Positions 17,245 to 26,310 of a DNA stretch of 64,000 nt are shown here, in pieces (positions within the stretch are counted from its first letter, which is position 1; each line of letters starts with the position of its first letter). This DNA comes from Ancylobacter rudongensis (GTDB taxonomy: Bacteria > Pseudomonadota > Alphaproteobacteria > Rhizobiales > Xanthobacteraceae). The notes under the pieces are model-generated. The model was given only the letters and a program-made list of their open reading frames with translations, made no database searches and was not told where the DNA came from. A program made the translations under genes and the position numbers. The stretch lies in the NCBI RefSeq assembly GCF_900100155.1, contig NZ_FMTP01000001.1, positions 620,001 to 684,000 on the forward strand, read 5' to 3'.

Positions 17245-18423
17245 ATGACGGACCAGAACGCGTCGATTCTGGTGGTCGACGATGTCGCGGAAAACCGGGA
17301 CCTCTTGATGCGCCGGCTGAAGCGGCTCGGCTTCACCCATATTGACGAGGCCGCCAACGGCATCGAGGCGCTCGCCGCCATCGACCAGAAGCCCTACGAC
17401 CTCGTGCTGCTCGATATCATGATGCCGGAGCTGGATGGCTTCGGCGTGCTCGACCGGCTGCGGGCCGATGGCCGGATCAACGATCTGCCGGTCATCGTCG
17501 TCTCGGCGCTCAACGAGATCGAGCCGGTGGTGCGTTGCATCGAGCTGGGCGCCGACGATTTCATCTTCAAGCCGTTCAATCCGACGCTGCTGCGTGCCCG
17601 CGTGCTGGCCACGCTGGAGAAGAAGGGCCTGCGCGACCGCACCCGCGACGAACTCAAGCGCAAGCAGGCCGAGCTCACCGAGGCCCGCACCCTGCAGCTG
17701 GCGCTGGTGCCGCCGCCCTTCGCCGGCGCCTTCGGCGGGCGGAGCCTTGCCATCGACGTGCTGCTGGAGCCGGCGAAGGAAGTGGGCGGCGACCTCGTAG
17801 ACTATTTCCCCGTCGGTGATTCAAAGATGGTGGGGGTGATCGGCGACGTCTCCGACAAGGGGGCGGGCGCCGCGCTGATGATGGCGCGCACCCATTCCAT
17901 GTTCCGCTCGCTGGGCACCCGGCCGGATGCGGCCGAGCTCTTCGCCGATCCGGCGCGGGCGGCGGGGCTGGTGAACGACGCGCTGGCGCGCGGCAACGCC
18001 TCCTGCATGTTCGTTACGCTGCTGCTGGCGGTGCTCGACGTGCCCACCGGAAGGCTCGCCTATGTCCGCGCCGGCCATGTGCCGCCCTATCTGCGCGCCG
18101 TCGACGGCACGGTGTCGCGGCTCACCGCCGCCGGCGGGCCCGCGCTCGGCGTGGTGGAGGACTTCGTCTTCCGCACCGCTTCCGTTTCCCTCGCTCCGGG
18201 CGAGCGCCTGCTGGTGGTGACGGACGGGCTGACCGAGGCGCATGACCATTCCGGTGTGCTCTATGGCGAGGAGCGGGTGGGCGATTTTCTCGCCGCGCTG
18301 GGCGATGAAAAGGCGCCGCTGCCGCGCCTGGCGGCGGGGGTGCGCGCCTTCGAGGCCGGGCTGCCCGCCTTCGATGACATGGCGGCGCTGCTGCTGTCGC
18401 TGGACCCGCCCGGCGCGGCGTGA
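17245..18423 (+). CDS. Response regulator fused to SpoIIE/RsbU-type protein phosphatase
   Basis: A 392-residue protein with a receiver domain (residues 1-125; acidic pocket VVDDVAENRD, phospho-acceptor Asp57 in VLLDIMMPELDG), a coiled-coil linker (about 125-155) and a PP2C/SpoIIE domain. Metal-binding acids are visible in VGGDLVDYF, GDVSDKGAGAALMMA and VVTDGLTEAHD, so it is probably active. Such proteins dephosphorylate STAS-domain antagonists when the receiver is phosphorylated. It heads a unit with a hybrid kinase and a single-domain regulator; a STAS protein and an RsbW-type kinase lie at 22862-23646. Confidence 0.93.
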   Translation: MTDQNASILVVDDVAENRDLLMRRLKRLGFTHIDEAANGIEALAAIDQKPYDLVLLDIMMPELDGFGVLDRLRADGRINDLPVIVVSALNEIEPVVRCIELGADDFIFKPFNPTLLRARVLATLEKKGLRDRTRDELKRKQAELTEARTLQLALVPPPFAGAFGGRSLAIDVLLEPAKEVGGDLVDYFPVGDSKMVGVIGDVSDKGAGAALMMARTHSMFRSLGTRPDAAELFADPARAAGLVNDALARGNASCMFVTLLLAVLDVPTGRLAYVRAGHVPPYLRAVDGTVSRLTAAGGPALGVVEDFVFRTASVSLAPGERLLVVTDGLTEAHDHSGVLYGEERVGDFLAALGDEKAPLPRLAAGVRAFEAGLPAFDDMAALLLSLDPPGAA

Positions 18424-18441
18424 CGATCAGGGGATGATGGG

Positions 18442-20733
18442 ATGACGGAAGACGAGTGGGTGAGCGAGGCGACGCTGCTGCGCGCGACGCTGGAGAACAT
18501 GTCGCAGGGCGTCGCCATGTACGACGCGAAGCACCGTCTCGTCACCTGGAACCAGCTGTTTCGCGACTACCTCGCGATGCCGGAGGAGTTCCTCGGCACC
18601 GAGCACACCTTCTCCGACTATATCCGCTACCTCGGCGCCCGCGGTGAATTCGGCGACGTCGACATCGAGACCGCGCTTGCCCAGCGCCTCGCCCAGCTGG
18701 AAAAGCCGCACCGTTTCGAGCGCACACGGCCGGACGGCACCGTGCTGGAAGTCCGGCGCGACCCGGTGCCGGGCGGCGGCTTCATCGCGATCTATACCGA
18801 CATCACCGAGCGCAAGCTCGCCGAGATGAAGCTGCGCGAGGACGAGGAGCAGCTGCGCGCCATCGACGCGGCGGCCCCGATCGGCCTGCTGATCATGGAC
18901 ATGGCGGGCAAGGTCGTGCGCCACTCCAATGGCTGTTTCGGCCGGCTGATCGGCCGCGACGCCGGCACGCTCATCGGCTGTCCGCTGCGCGAGCTGTTCG
19001 CCGACCCCGCGCGCGGCCAGGAACTGGCGGATATTCTGGCCACGCCCTCAGGCGAACGGCGTGAGTTCAACCTGCCGCATGCCGACGGCTCGACCATCTG
19101 CACCATGGTCTCGCATGAGCCGCTGGAATTCCGCGGCGCGCCGGCCGTCATCGCCACCTTTGTCGACATCAGCGACCGCGTCCGCATGGAGCAGCAGCTG
19201 CGCGAGGCCAAGGAGGCGGCGGAATCGGCCAGCCGGGTGAAATCGGCCTTCCTGGCCAATATGAGCCATGAACTGCGCACCCCGCTCAACGCCATTATCG
19301 GCTACAGCGAAATCCTCTCCGAGGACGCGGCCGATGCCGGCGACAGTGCCATGGTCGCCGACCTCGACAAGATCCAGGCGGCGGGCAAGCACCTTCTGGG
19401 GCTGATCAACGACATTCTCGACCTCTCCAAGATCGAGGCGGGGCGGATGGATGTCTATCTGGAACAGGTGTTCCTCACCCGTATGGTCGAGGAGGTGAAG
19501 ACCATTGTCGGGCCGATGATGCAGAAGAACGGCAATCGGTTCGTCATCGACTGCCCGGTCGAGATCGGCACGCTGCGCACCGACGTCACCAAGCTGAAGC
19601 AGAGCCTGATCAACCTGCTGAGCAACGCCGCCAAATTCACCAAGGACGGCACGGTGACCCTGCGTATCGCCCGCGAGACGCTGGCCGACGGGGCGGGCGC
19701 GGTGCGCTTCGATGTGAGCGACAGCGGCATCGGCATGAGCGAAGAGCAGATGGGCCGCCTGTTCCAGGCCTTTACACAGGCGGATTCCTCCACCACCCGC
19801 AATTTCGGCGGCACCGGGCTGGGCCTCACCATCACCAAACACTTCGCTGCCATGCTCGGTGGCACCATCTCGGTGGCGAGCGAAGCCGGCAAGGGCTCCA
19901 CCTTCACCATCGAGCTGCCGGTGGAGGCACGGGTGATCGGCGCCGAGGCGGAGGAGGACGACATTGTCGATCCCGGCGCGCCTTCCGAGCCCGGCGCGAT
20001 CACTGTTCTGGTGGTGGACGACGACCCGGCGGTGCATGACGTGCTCACCGCCACGCTCGGCAAGGAAGGCTATGTGCTGCGCCATGCCCGCGACGGCGTC
20101 GAGGCGCTGAACATCATGCGCAAGGAGCCGCCCGATATCGTCACGCTCGACGTGATGATGCCGAAGATCGACGGCTGGTCGGTGCTCGGCATCATGAAGT
20201 CCGAGCCGGCGCTGGCGCATATCCCGGTGATCATGCTCACCATCGTCGACGACCGGAATCTCGGCTATTCGCTCGGCGCCTCTGAATACATGACCAAGCC
20301 GATCGACCGGCAGCGGCTGATCGCGCTGATCCACAAATTCGCCCCCGGCAATGAGGATGGCGTGGTGCTCGTTGTCGATGATGACGAGCAGGTGCGCGCC
20401 ATCATGCGCTCGACCATCGAGGGCGTCGGCCTGCCCGTCGCCGAGGTGGCGAACGGGGAGGAGGCGCTGGAATGGCTCGGCGCCCATCCGCTGCCCGCCC
20501 TCGTGCTGCTCGACCTGATGATGCCCAAGATGGACGGCTTCGCCTTCCTGACGCGGGTGCGGGCGGAGCCGGCCTATGCCGAACTGCCCATCGTCGTGCT
20601 CACCGCCAAGGAACTGACCGAGGACGAGCGCGAGTTTCTCGCCCGCAACACGCTGCTGATCCTGAACAAGGGCGCGCAGCCGATCGGCTCGCTGGGCGCG
20701 GCGCTCGGCACGATCGCCAGCCACGGCCATTGA
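18442..20733 (+). CDS. Soluble hybrid histidine kinase with two PAS and two receiver domains
   Basis: A 763-residue cytosolic kinase with no membrane segments. Two PAS domains lie at about 8-125 and 135-250. The H-box MSHELRTPLNAIIGYSE has His276, and the ATPase has the N-box NLLSNAAKF and a G-box GGTGLGL. Two receivers follow, with Asp570 (TLDVMMPKIDG) and Asp691 (LLDLMMPKMDG). No phosphotransfer (HPt) domain is present. The gene is 18 bases after the receiver-phosphatase and 9 bases before a single receiver, so phosphate is likely passed to one or both. The input signal is unknown. Confidence 0.93.
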   Translation: MTEDEWVSEATLLRATLENMSQGVAMYDAKHRLVTWNQLFRDYLAMPEEFLGTEHTFSDYIRYLGARGEFGDVDIETALAQRLAQLEKPHRFERTRPDGTVLEVRRDPVPGGGFIAIYTDITERKLAEMKLREDEEQLRAIDAAAPIGLLIMDMAGKVVRHSNGCFGRLIGRDAGTLIGCPLRELFADPARGQELADILATPSGERREFNLPHADGSTICTMVSHEPLEFRGAPAVIATFVDISDRVRMEQQLREAKEAAESASRVKSAFLANMSHELRTPLNAIIGYSEILSEDAADAGDSAMVADLDKIQAAGKHLLGLINDILDLSKIEAGRMDVYLEQVFLTRMVEEVKTIVGPMMQKNGNRFVIDCPVEIGTLRTDVTKLKQSLINLLSNAAKFTKDGTVTLRIARETLADGAGAVRFDVSDSGIGMSEEQMGRLFQAFTQADSSTTRNFGGTGLGLTITKHFAAMLGGTISVASEAGKGSTFTIELPVEARVIGAEAEEDDIVDPGAPSEPGAITVLVVDDDPAVHDVLTATLGKEGYVLRHARDGVEALNIMRKEPPDIVTLDVMMPKIDGWSVLGIMKSEPALAHIPVIMLTIVDDRNLGYSLGASEYMTKPIDRQRLIALIHKFAPGNEDGVVLVVDDDEQVRAIMRSTIEGVGLPVAEVANGEEALEWLGAHPLPALVLLDLMMPKMDGFAFLTRVRAEPAYAELPIVVLTAKELTEDEREFLARNTLLILNKGAQPIGSLGAALGTIASHGH

Positions 20734-20742
20734 GAGGGCGCG

Positions 20743-21114
20743 ATGACGAAGATTCTCCTCGTCGAAGACAATGAGATGAACCGCGACATGCTCTCGCGGC
20801 GCCTCACCCGCAACGGGTTCGAGGTGGTGATCGCGGTCAACGGGCAGGAGGGGGTGGACCTCGCCCTTTCCGAGAAGCCGGCGCTGATTCTGATGGATAT
20901 GAGCCTGCCGGTGCTGGATGGCTGGGAGGCGACGCGGCGGGTGAAGGCGCATCCTGAGACCGCCGCCATTCCGGTCATCGCGCTCACCGCCCATGCCATG
21001 GCCTCGGACCGCGAGCAGGCGATGGCGGCGGGCTGCGACGATTTCGACACCAAGCCGGTGGAACTGCCGCGCCTGCTGGAGAAGATCAAAACACGGCTCG
21101 GCCTGCCCGGATGA
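20743..21114 (+). CDS. Single-domain response regulator (DivK/CheY-like)
   Basis: A 123-residue stand-alone receiver. The acidic pocket is LLVEDNEMNRD, the phospho-acceptor is Asp52 in LILMDMSLPVLDG, the switch residue is in ALTAHAM, and the conserved lysine is in DTKPVELP. The EDNEMNRDMLSRRL start is close to DivK-type regulators that work by protein contact. It is the last gene of the kinase unit, 9 bases after the hybrid kinase. Confidence 0.92.
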   Translation: MTKILLVEDNEMNRDMLSRRLTRNGFEVVIAVNGQEGVDLALSEKPALILMDMSLPVLDGWEATRRVKAHPETAAIPVIALTAHAMASDREQAMAAGCDDFDTKPVELPRLLEKIKTRLGLPG

Positions 21115-21247
21115 GGGCCGCCCCGTCACCGTTCTGTCATGTGACGCTTCCATAAGGGCCCGCGCCCTGCAGCCGTGCCGCATTCCGGCGGCGCTGGAAA
21201 CGATCGTCGCGCGCTCATTCGATAGTCAACCGGACGACAGGTAGGCC

Positions 21248-22843
21248 ATGGCGACCATCGCGCTCATGTTCAGCGGGCTGGGCTTGTTCTTCATCGGCGT
21301 GCGCGGGCTCTCCGCCAATCTGGTGCCTCTGGTCGGGCGACGGGCCCGCGCCGCCTTTGCGCGGGCGTTGCGGGGCAATGTCAGCGCCGCCCTCAGCGGT
21401 ACGCTGGCGGGGATGATCACCCAGAGCTCCACCGCGGTCTCATGGATCGTCGTCTCCTTCGTGCGCGGCAACGTGCTGACCGACGGGCCGGCGCTGCTGG
21501 CGCCGAGCTGGTCCAATGTCGGCACCTCGCTGCTGCCGCTGATCGTCGCCGTCGATACCTCGACCGCCGCCGGCCTGGTCATCGGCGTCGTCGGCTTCAT
21601 GACCTATTTCCGCCTGGCGCGCGGCGACCGCATGCGCAACGTGCTGGAAGCGGCGCTCGGCGCCGGGCTTCTGCTGTTTGGCATGCACCTGGTTTCCGTC
21701 GCCGTCGGTCCGATGCGCGAGGCGCTGCTGGGGCATCCCTGGTGGGAGCAGGCGGTGGAAAATCCCTGGCTGCTGGCGCTGATCGGCGCCGGCTTCTCGG
21801 TGGCCGCCCAGTCCTCTTCGGTCGCGGCGGCGCTGGCGGTGGCGGCGGTGGGCGGCGGATTGCTCGATTTCAGCACGGCGCTGCCGCTGATTGCGGGGGC
21901 CAATGCGGCCGGCGTGATCAACAATGCGGTGCTGATCCCCGGCGAGACGCGGCCGGGCCGGGTCGTGTTCGCGCTGCAGGTGGTGCAGAAGGGCGCCGGC
22001 TCGCTGCTGCTCGTGGCCCTCGCCCTCGTCCTGGCCTGGCGTCCCGATCTCGCCGCCGCTCTGTTCGACCCGGGGCAGGGCGATGTCGGCGCGGCGCTGG
22101 CGCTGATCTTTCTTGGCGCGCAGATTGGCGGCGCGCTGATTTCGGCCCTGCTGGAGCCGCCGACCCGCCGCATTGTGGCGCGACTGCTGCCGATGAACGC
22201 CGTCGAGACGCTCTCCCAGCCCGCCTTCCTCTTGCGCGAGGCGCTCGGCGACACCGAGGCCGCGCTCGACCTTTCGATGCGCGAGGTGGCGCGCCTCAGT
22301 GGCCGGCTGCCGCAGATGATCGAGCATGTGCGCGAGGAGGGCGACCCCGCCGCGCCCTCGGCCGCCGTGCTGCGCGCCGCCGGGGCGACCTTGACCGAGA
22401 CCACCCGGGCCTATCTCGCCTCGCTGCTCGACGCGCCGCTGGCCCGCGACCAGGTGGCGGTGGCGCTGCTGCTGGACGACGCGGCCAACAATGCCGGCGC
22501 GCTGCACGAGGCGCTGGCCGATTATGCCCAGGAAGCCGCCCATGTGCGCGCCGTGCCGACCGCGCAGCGGCTGAACGAGGCGCTGCACCTGCTGCTGAGC
22601 GCGGTGGCCGACCATGCCGACAGCCTGGGGGCGGAGGAGCCGGAGCTGGTGCTCGCCTTGCTCGGCCATCGCGACCGGCTGATGGAGGATCTGCGTCAGC
22701 GCCTCTCCTCGCAGAGCGAGCTGACCGCCGAGGAGCAGAACGCGCTGTTCCGCATGACGGTGCTGTTCGAGCGCATCGTCTGGCTGGCGCGGCGGCTGGT
22801 GAACGGACTGACCCAGGTGCAGCGCGCCCAGCGCGCCGCGTGA
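21248..22843 (+). CDS. Na+/phosphate cotransporter family protein (NptA/PhoU-domain type)
   Basis: A 531-residue protein. The membrane half has two Na/Pi-cotransporter repeats, each with a QSS motif (TQSSTAVSWIVV near residue 60; AQSSSVAAALAV near 190). The cytoplasmic half from about residue 340 is a PhoU-like helical bundle. Bacterial relatives are linked to phosphate movement, probably efflux or homeostasis. The gene lies between the two parts of the signalling block, 133 bases after the regulator, and its stop is 18 bases from the stop of the converging RsbW-like gene. Confidence 0.88.
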   Translation: MATIALMFSGLGLFFIGVRGLSANLVPLVGRRARAAFARALRGNVSAALSGTLAGMITQSSTAVSWIVVSFVRGNVLTDGPALLAPSWSNVGTSLLPLIVAVDTSTAAGLVIGVVGFMTYFRLARGDRMRNVLEAALGAGLLLFGMHLVSVAVGPMREALLGHPWWEQAVENPWLLALIGAGFSVAAQSSSVAAALAVAAVGGGLLDFSTALPLIAGANAAGVINNAVLIPGETRPGRVVFALQVVQKGAGSLLLVALALVLAWRPDLAAALFDPGQGDVGAALALIFLGAQIGGALISALLEPPTRRIVARLLPMNAVETLSQPAFLLREALGDTEAALDLSMREVARLSGRLPQMIEHVREEGDPAAPSAAVLRAAGATLTETTRAYLASLLDAPLARDQVAVALLLDDAANNAGALHEALADYAQEAAHVRAVPTAQRLNEALHLLLSAVADHADSLGAEEPELVLALLGHRDRLMEDLRQRLSSQSELTAEEQNALFRMTVLFERIVWLARRLVNGLTQVQRAQRAA

Positions 22844-22861
22844 AGAAGCCCGGCCCGAGGC

Positions 22862-23284
22862 TTAGCCGGCCAGCGCGAAGGTAAGGCGCTTCACATTGCG
22901 GTCCTTCTCCCGCGCATAGGCGAAGCTGTCGCACAGGGTGCGGACGAGATGCACGCCGAGCCCGCCGACGTGGCGCTCCTCAAGCGCACCCTCAAGGTCG
23001 GGCGCGGGGGCGGCAAAGGGGTCGAACGGGTCGCCATCGTCGCTGAAGACCAGATGGAGCTTGTCGCCCTCCCGCCGCACTTCGATGACGATCTCGCCGG
23101 CCCGACCGTCGGGGTAGCCGTAGTCGACGGCGTTGTTGAAGAACTCGTCCACCGCCAGCTGCAGCCGGTAGGCCGGGGTCGGGCCGATGCCGGCCGCCTC
23201 CATGAAGGCCTCGATCCGCGAACTGAGCCCGTCGAGCTCGGCCAGATCGTTGGGCAGGCGCAGATCGAGCTCGGTGTCGGTCAT
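22862..23284 (-). CDS. RsbW-type anti-sigma-factor serine kinase/ATP-binding protein
   Basis: A 140-residue GHKL ATPase of the HATPase_c_2 group. The N-box is VDEFFNNAVDYGY, the G1 box VFSDDGDPFDP and the G2 box GGLGVHLVRTL, all intact. In partner switching such kinases hold a sigma factor or other target and phosphorylate a STAS antagonist. The STAS gene is 29 bases upstream on the same strand, so the two are a matched pair. The target is not visible; no sigma factor gene is nearby. Confidence 0.9.
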   Translation of the reverse strand: MTDTELDLRLPNDLAELDGLSSRIEAFMEAAGIGPTPAYRLQLAVDEFFNNAVDYGYPDGRAGEIVIEVRREGDKLHLVFSDDGDPFDPFAAPAPDLEGALEERHVGGLGVHLVRTLCDSFAYAREKDRNVKRLTFALAG

Positions 23285-23313
23285 CGCCCGCTCCGCCGGG
23301 TTTGCCGGTACTG

Positions 23314-23646
23314 TCAGGTCATGGTGGCGAGGGCAGCCTCGCGGCTGGGATGGATGGGGATCAGCGAGGAGAAGCCGCTGACGTCGAACACCTCATGCAC
23401 CTGCGGGATGAGGCCGCACACCGCCAGCGTGCCGCCGGCACCACGGACCATCTTGGTCGCCTTCAGCACGACGCGCAGGCCGGCCGAGCTGATATAGGTG
23501 AGTTCGGCGAAATCGAGCAGCAGGGTGCCCTCACTGGGGGCGCCGGCGAGGAATTCCTCCAGCTTCGGCGAGGAGGAGCTGTCGAGCCGCCCCTTGACGG
23601 CGGTGACGACGATGGTACCCGCGACTATGCGGTCGATATGTATCAA
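23314..23646 (-). CDS. STAS-domain anti-sigma-factor antagonist (RsbV/SpoIIAA type)
   Basis: A 110-residue STAS protein. The phosphorylation loop reads ELTYISSAGLRVVL; Ser54 aligns with the phospho-serine of RsbV and SpoIIAA. The frame is open to 23766, but I use TTG 23646, preceded by GGGAG at a fitting distance, which yields exactly one STAS domain. It is expected to be phosphorylated by the RsbW-type kinase just downstream and dephosphorylated by the receiver-SpoIIE phosphatase at 17245. Confidence 0.88.
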   Translation of the reverse strand: MIHIDRIVAGTIVVTAVKGRLDSSSSPKLEEFLAGAPSEGTLLLDFAELTYISSAGLRVVLKATKMVRGAGGTLAVCGLIPQVHEVFDVSGFSSLIPIHPSREAALATMT

Positions 23647-23846
23647 GGCCTGGCTCCCGAATTCGGCTTGGCGGCGAAAATCTCGGCGGCGGAGTCGTGG
23701 CGGCGGCATCGTCGGGATGGCGGTGCTGCCGAGAGCCCGCCAGCCCGCCCGCGCGAAGACGGCCAAGGAGTATCGGCAAAGCCAAAACCGCGCAAGCGCA
23801 GGGCCCGGCGGGGGCAGGGCCCGTCCGCGTGGCCGGGCCGGCGTTG

Positions 23847-25553
23847 TCAGTGCTCGAAGCGCAGGGTCAGCTTCTGGCGGGTGCCGTCCGTGCCGACATT
23901 GAGCTTGTCGGCACGCTTGCTCAGCATATAGCCGACGAAGCGCGCCACCGCCTGCGCGTCGCCCAGCAGGTCTTCCGGGGAGGGGCGATGGGTGGGGATG
24001 GCGATCGGCTCGCCTTCATAGATCAGCGCGACGTCGAAGTTCTCCTCGTCGAAATGCGCCCGCATTTCCAGCTTGCCCGGCGCGACGCCGGTGTCGAGCA
24101 GCATCTCCACGCCCTCCGCCACCACCGGGATGGCGGCCGCGATCACGTCGCGGCGCGCGCCCCAGAGGTCGCCTTGATGTTCGAGGAACTCGGTGGCGAC
24201 GGTGAACGGGTTCTCCTCCGCCGTGACGGCGCGCGTGGCTTCCTGGCGGATGCCGATGCGGAAGATGAGGTTGAGCACGATGGCGACGGCGGTGGCGATG
24301 GAGAGCGGCGATTCGAGGATCGGCTGCGCCCAGTCCGGGGTAAGGCGGACGAGATCCGGCAGGATCGCCACGGCGATGCCGGTGAGGATGGCCAGGCCCA
24401 CGGTGAAGATGCGCCGGTCGCTGAGCCGGCGGGACAGGATCAGCTCCATGCCCGCGACGGTGAGGAAGGCGGCGGCATAGATCAGGATCGCGCCGATAAC
24501 AGGCGCGGGGATGATGGTGAGCACGCCGATGAGGCGTGGCGAGAAGGCGGCCAGAATAATCAGGAGTCCGGAGACGGCGCCCACCCGCCACGCCGTGGTG
24601 CCGGTGGCGAAGGCGACGCCGACCGCCGCCGAGGACGAGGCGCTGGCAAAGCCGCCTGTCACGGCGGTGCCCATGTCGGCGAGCGTGTTGGCCTGGATCG
24701 CCCGGCCCGCCTGGTCGAGATCGGCGCGGCGCCAGTCGGCGTCGTCCATGCGCTGCATCGACACCACGGTTCCCACCATGTCGACGGCGGAGAGCACGCC
24801 GGTGATGATGGCGGCCGGGATAAGCGCCCAGGAGAAGAAGCTGATGCCGGGCCAGCCGAGGCGTGGCAGGTCGACATAGGGCAGGGTGGCGAAGCTCGGG
24901 CTCGGCTCCGGGGCGACGCCGAGCTGCGCCGCCATGACCCAGCCGACGGCCGCGCCGATGGCCACCGCGAACAGCCGCAGCATGCCGCGCGAGAAGATGG
25001 CCAGCGCGATGATGATGACGAGCGTGACCGTGCTGACAAGGGCGTAGCGCAGGTCGAGGTCGGGCGTGATTTCCCCCGAAATGCCGAAGGCCCGCCGTAG
25101 CGCCGGGTCAGCCAGCGCCACGCCCAGCATGGTGACGGCGACGCCGCACACCTCCGGCGGGAACACCGACCGCAGCGCGCCCATGAAGCGCGACAGCGTC
25201 AGCTGCGACACCGCCGCAATGAGGCTCATGCCGGCATAGAGCGCGGGCCCGCCCGCCGCGAGCGACTGCACCGCCAGCGGCATGTGCGCCATGTTGGGAA
25301 TCTGCACCAGCAGCATGCCCGCCCCGCGTTTGGGCAGGCATTCCAGCAGGGTGGCCAGCCCCATGAAGATGATGCAGCTGGTGATGAAGACCTGGGTATC
25401 GTCAAAGGAAAGCCCGGCCTCCACCGCCGCCACCAGCGGGTAGACGATGAACAGCAGGGCGAGCGTCGCGTGCTGCACGCCGAGAATGAGCAGCGTGCTG
25501 AGCGGCGGCTTCTCGTCGGCCGAATAGATGATGTTCGTCGGCTTGCGCGGCAT
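23847..25553 (-). CDS. NCS2 (uracil/xanthine) permease with C-terminal RsbW-like domain
   Basis: A 568-residue protein. Residues 1-440 form the many-helix NCS2 nucleobase transporter; an early helix reads LLILGVQHATLALLFIVYP and a later one carries the substrate-site-like AVDMVGTVVSM. Residues 447-568 are an extra soluble domain whose strand and helix order runs parallel to the adjacent RsbW-type kinase, but with YEGEP where the kinase has SDDGDP and no glycine-rich G2 box, so ATP binding is doubtful. ATG 25553 is chosen for its AAGGG site. It points the same way as, and lies 200 bases upstream of, the STAS and RsbW genes. Confidence 0.82.
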   Translation of the reverse strand: MPRKPTNIIYSADEKPPLSTLLILGVQHATLALLFIVYPLVAAVEAGLSFDDTQVFITSCIIFMGLATLLECLPKRGAGMLLVQIPNMAHMPLAVQSLAAGGPALYAGMSLIAAVSQLTLSRFMGALRSVFPPEVCGVAVTMLGVALADPALRRAFGISGEITPDLDLRYALVSTVTLVIIIALAIFSRGMLRLFAVAIGAAVGWVMAAQLGVAPEPSPSFATLPYVDLPRLGWPGISFFSWALIPAAIITGVLSAVDMVGTVVSMQRMDDADWRRADLDQAGRAIQANTLADMGTAVTGGFASASSSAAVGVAFATGTTAWRVGAVSGLLIILAAFSPRLIGVLTIIPAPVIGAILIYAAAFLTVAGMELILSRRLSDRRIFTVGLAILTGIAVAILPDLVRLTPDWAQPILESPLSIATAVAIVLNLIFRIGIRQEATRAVTAEENPFTVATEFLEHQGDLWGARRDVIAAAIPVVAEGVEMLLDTGVAPGKLEMRAHFDEENFDVALIYEGEPIAIPTHRPSPEDLLGDAQAVARFVGYMLSKRADKLNVGTDGTRQKLTLRFEH

Positions 25554-26079
25554 GGGCGGGCCCTTGAGGAACATGACGGAGGCCGGCGTCGCCGCGCCCG
25601 TCTGGAACTGGAACGAGGCTCGCCGTTCCGACGTGGCCGACGGACGGAGAATCTGTTCGTGCGACTATGGGATTTCGCTCGGGGCCGGGCAAGCTCGCTG
25701 CCGCCCGAGTTTCGGCCACCGCCTCACCGGGGCGCTCCTCACCTCACGCCTTCGCCGTCTGCACCGCCGGCGCGCCTTGCACGGGCGAAGAGCCCGGCCC
25801 TGTCTATCGCGTCGACGGCCGCCTGCGCCGTCCCCGTTGCGACGATCACGGCCCGGTCGAGATCGTCCGCGGCTGAGCCTGCCTCTGCGGCTTCCCACTT
25901 CTCTCAGCGGTCCTTGCGATCGTAATTGATATATTGTATCAGTTCAGCCGATGTGGATGGGCGGGCAGGTCGCGATGATCATTCAGGTGCCGGTTCAGGG
26001 GCGCGAACCCCGGCCGGTATGCGCGACCGTGAAGGTTGCCTTCGGGCGGTTGTTCGCGCACCGCCTGTGCTTGGCTCCC
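25554..26079. other. Intergenic region without a convincing gene
   Basis: About 525 bases between the permease and the B12 promoter. Open frames exist on both strands but none has a recognisable protein or a ribosome site. The one notable element is an AT-rich imperfect palindrome, TGATATATTGTATCA, at 25927-25941 in otherwise GC-rich DNA; it could be an operator or part of a promoter. Confidence 0.5.
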
Positions 26080-26107
26080 TTGACGCCGGGGCGCGAGCGG
26101 TTAGGGT
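26080..26107 (+). promoter_or_regulatory. Candidate sigma-70 promoter of the B12 transporter operon
   Basis: TTGACG at 26080-26085 and TAGGGT at 26102-26107 with a 16-base spacer. Transcription would start around 26114, a few bases before the riboswitch fold, which is where a promoter should be. Confidence 0.45.
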
Positions 26108-26118
26108 CGCCGCCGATC

Positions 26119-26310
26119 TAGGTTCTCCGGGCTCCACGCCCGGAGCTAAGAGGGAATTCGGTGAGGCGCCCGGCGCCAAAGCCGAGGCTGCCCCCGCAAC
26201 TGTAAGCGGCGAGCCCTCTGCCCATCGTCCACTGACGCCACGGCTTGCCGTGCGTTGGGAAGGCCGGGCAGAGCCAGCATTGACCCGCGAGCCAGGAGAC
26301 CTGCCCGGAT
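26119..26310 (+). promoter_or_regulatory. Cobalamin (B12) riboswitch
   Basis: The conserved core is readable: CCGCAACTGTAAGCGG at 26193-26208 and GAGCCAGGAGACCTGCC at 26289-26305, with the 5' hairpin CTCCGGGCTCCACGCCCGGAG before them and a variable stem between. These are hallmark sequences of the AdoCbl-sensing riboswitch class. It lies about 120 bases before the start of the BtuF-type gene and should lower expression when B12 is plentiful. Exact ends are approximate. Confidence 0.95.

Noticed and set aside
19048-21183. A 711-residue minus-strand frame
   Set aside because: It lies fully opposite the hybrid kinase and regulator; the product is His/Arg/Gly-rich and without domains.
23697-25100. 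A 467-residue plus-strand frame opposite the NCS2 permease
   Set aside because: His/Arg/Gly/Asp-rich composition is that of a reverse-complement shadow; the minus strand encodes the permease.
25554-25925. Possible degraded gene between the permease and the B12 region
   Set aside because: Open frames exist but neither strand shows a recognisable fragment or start site.
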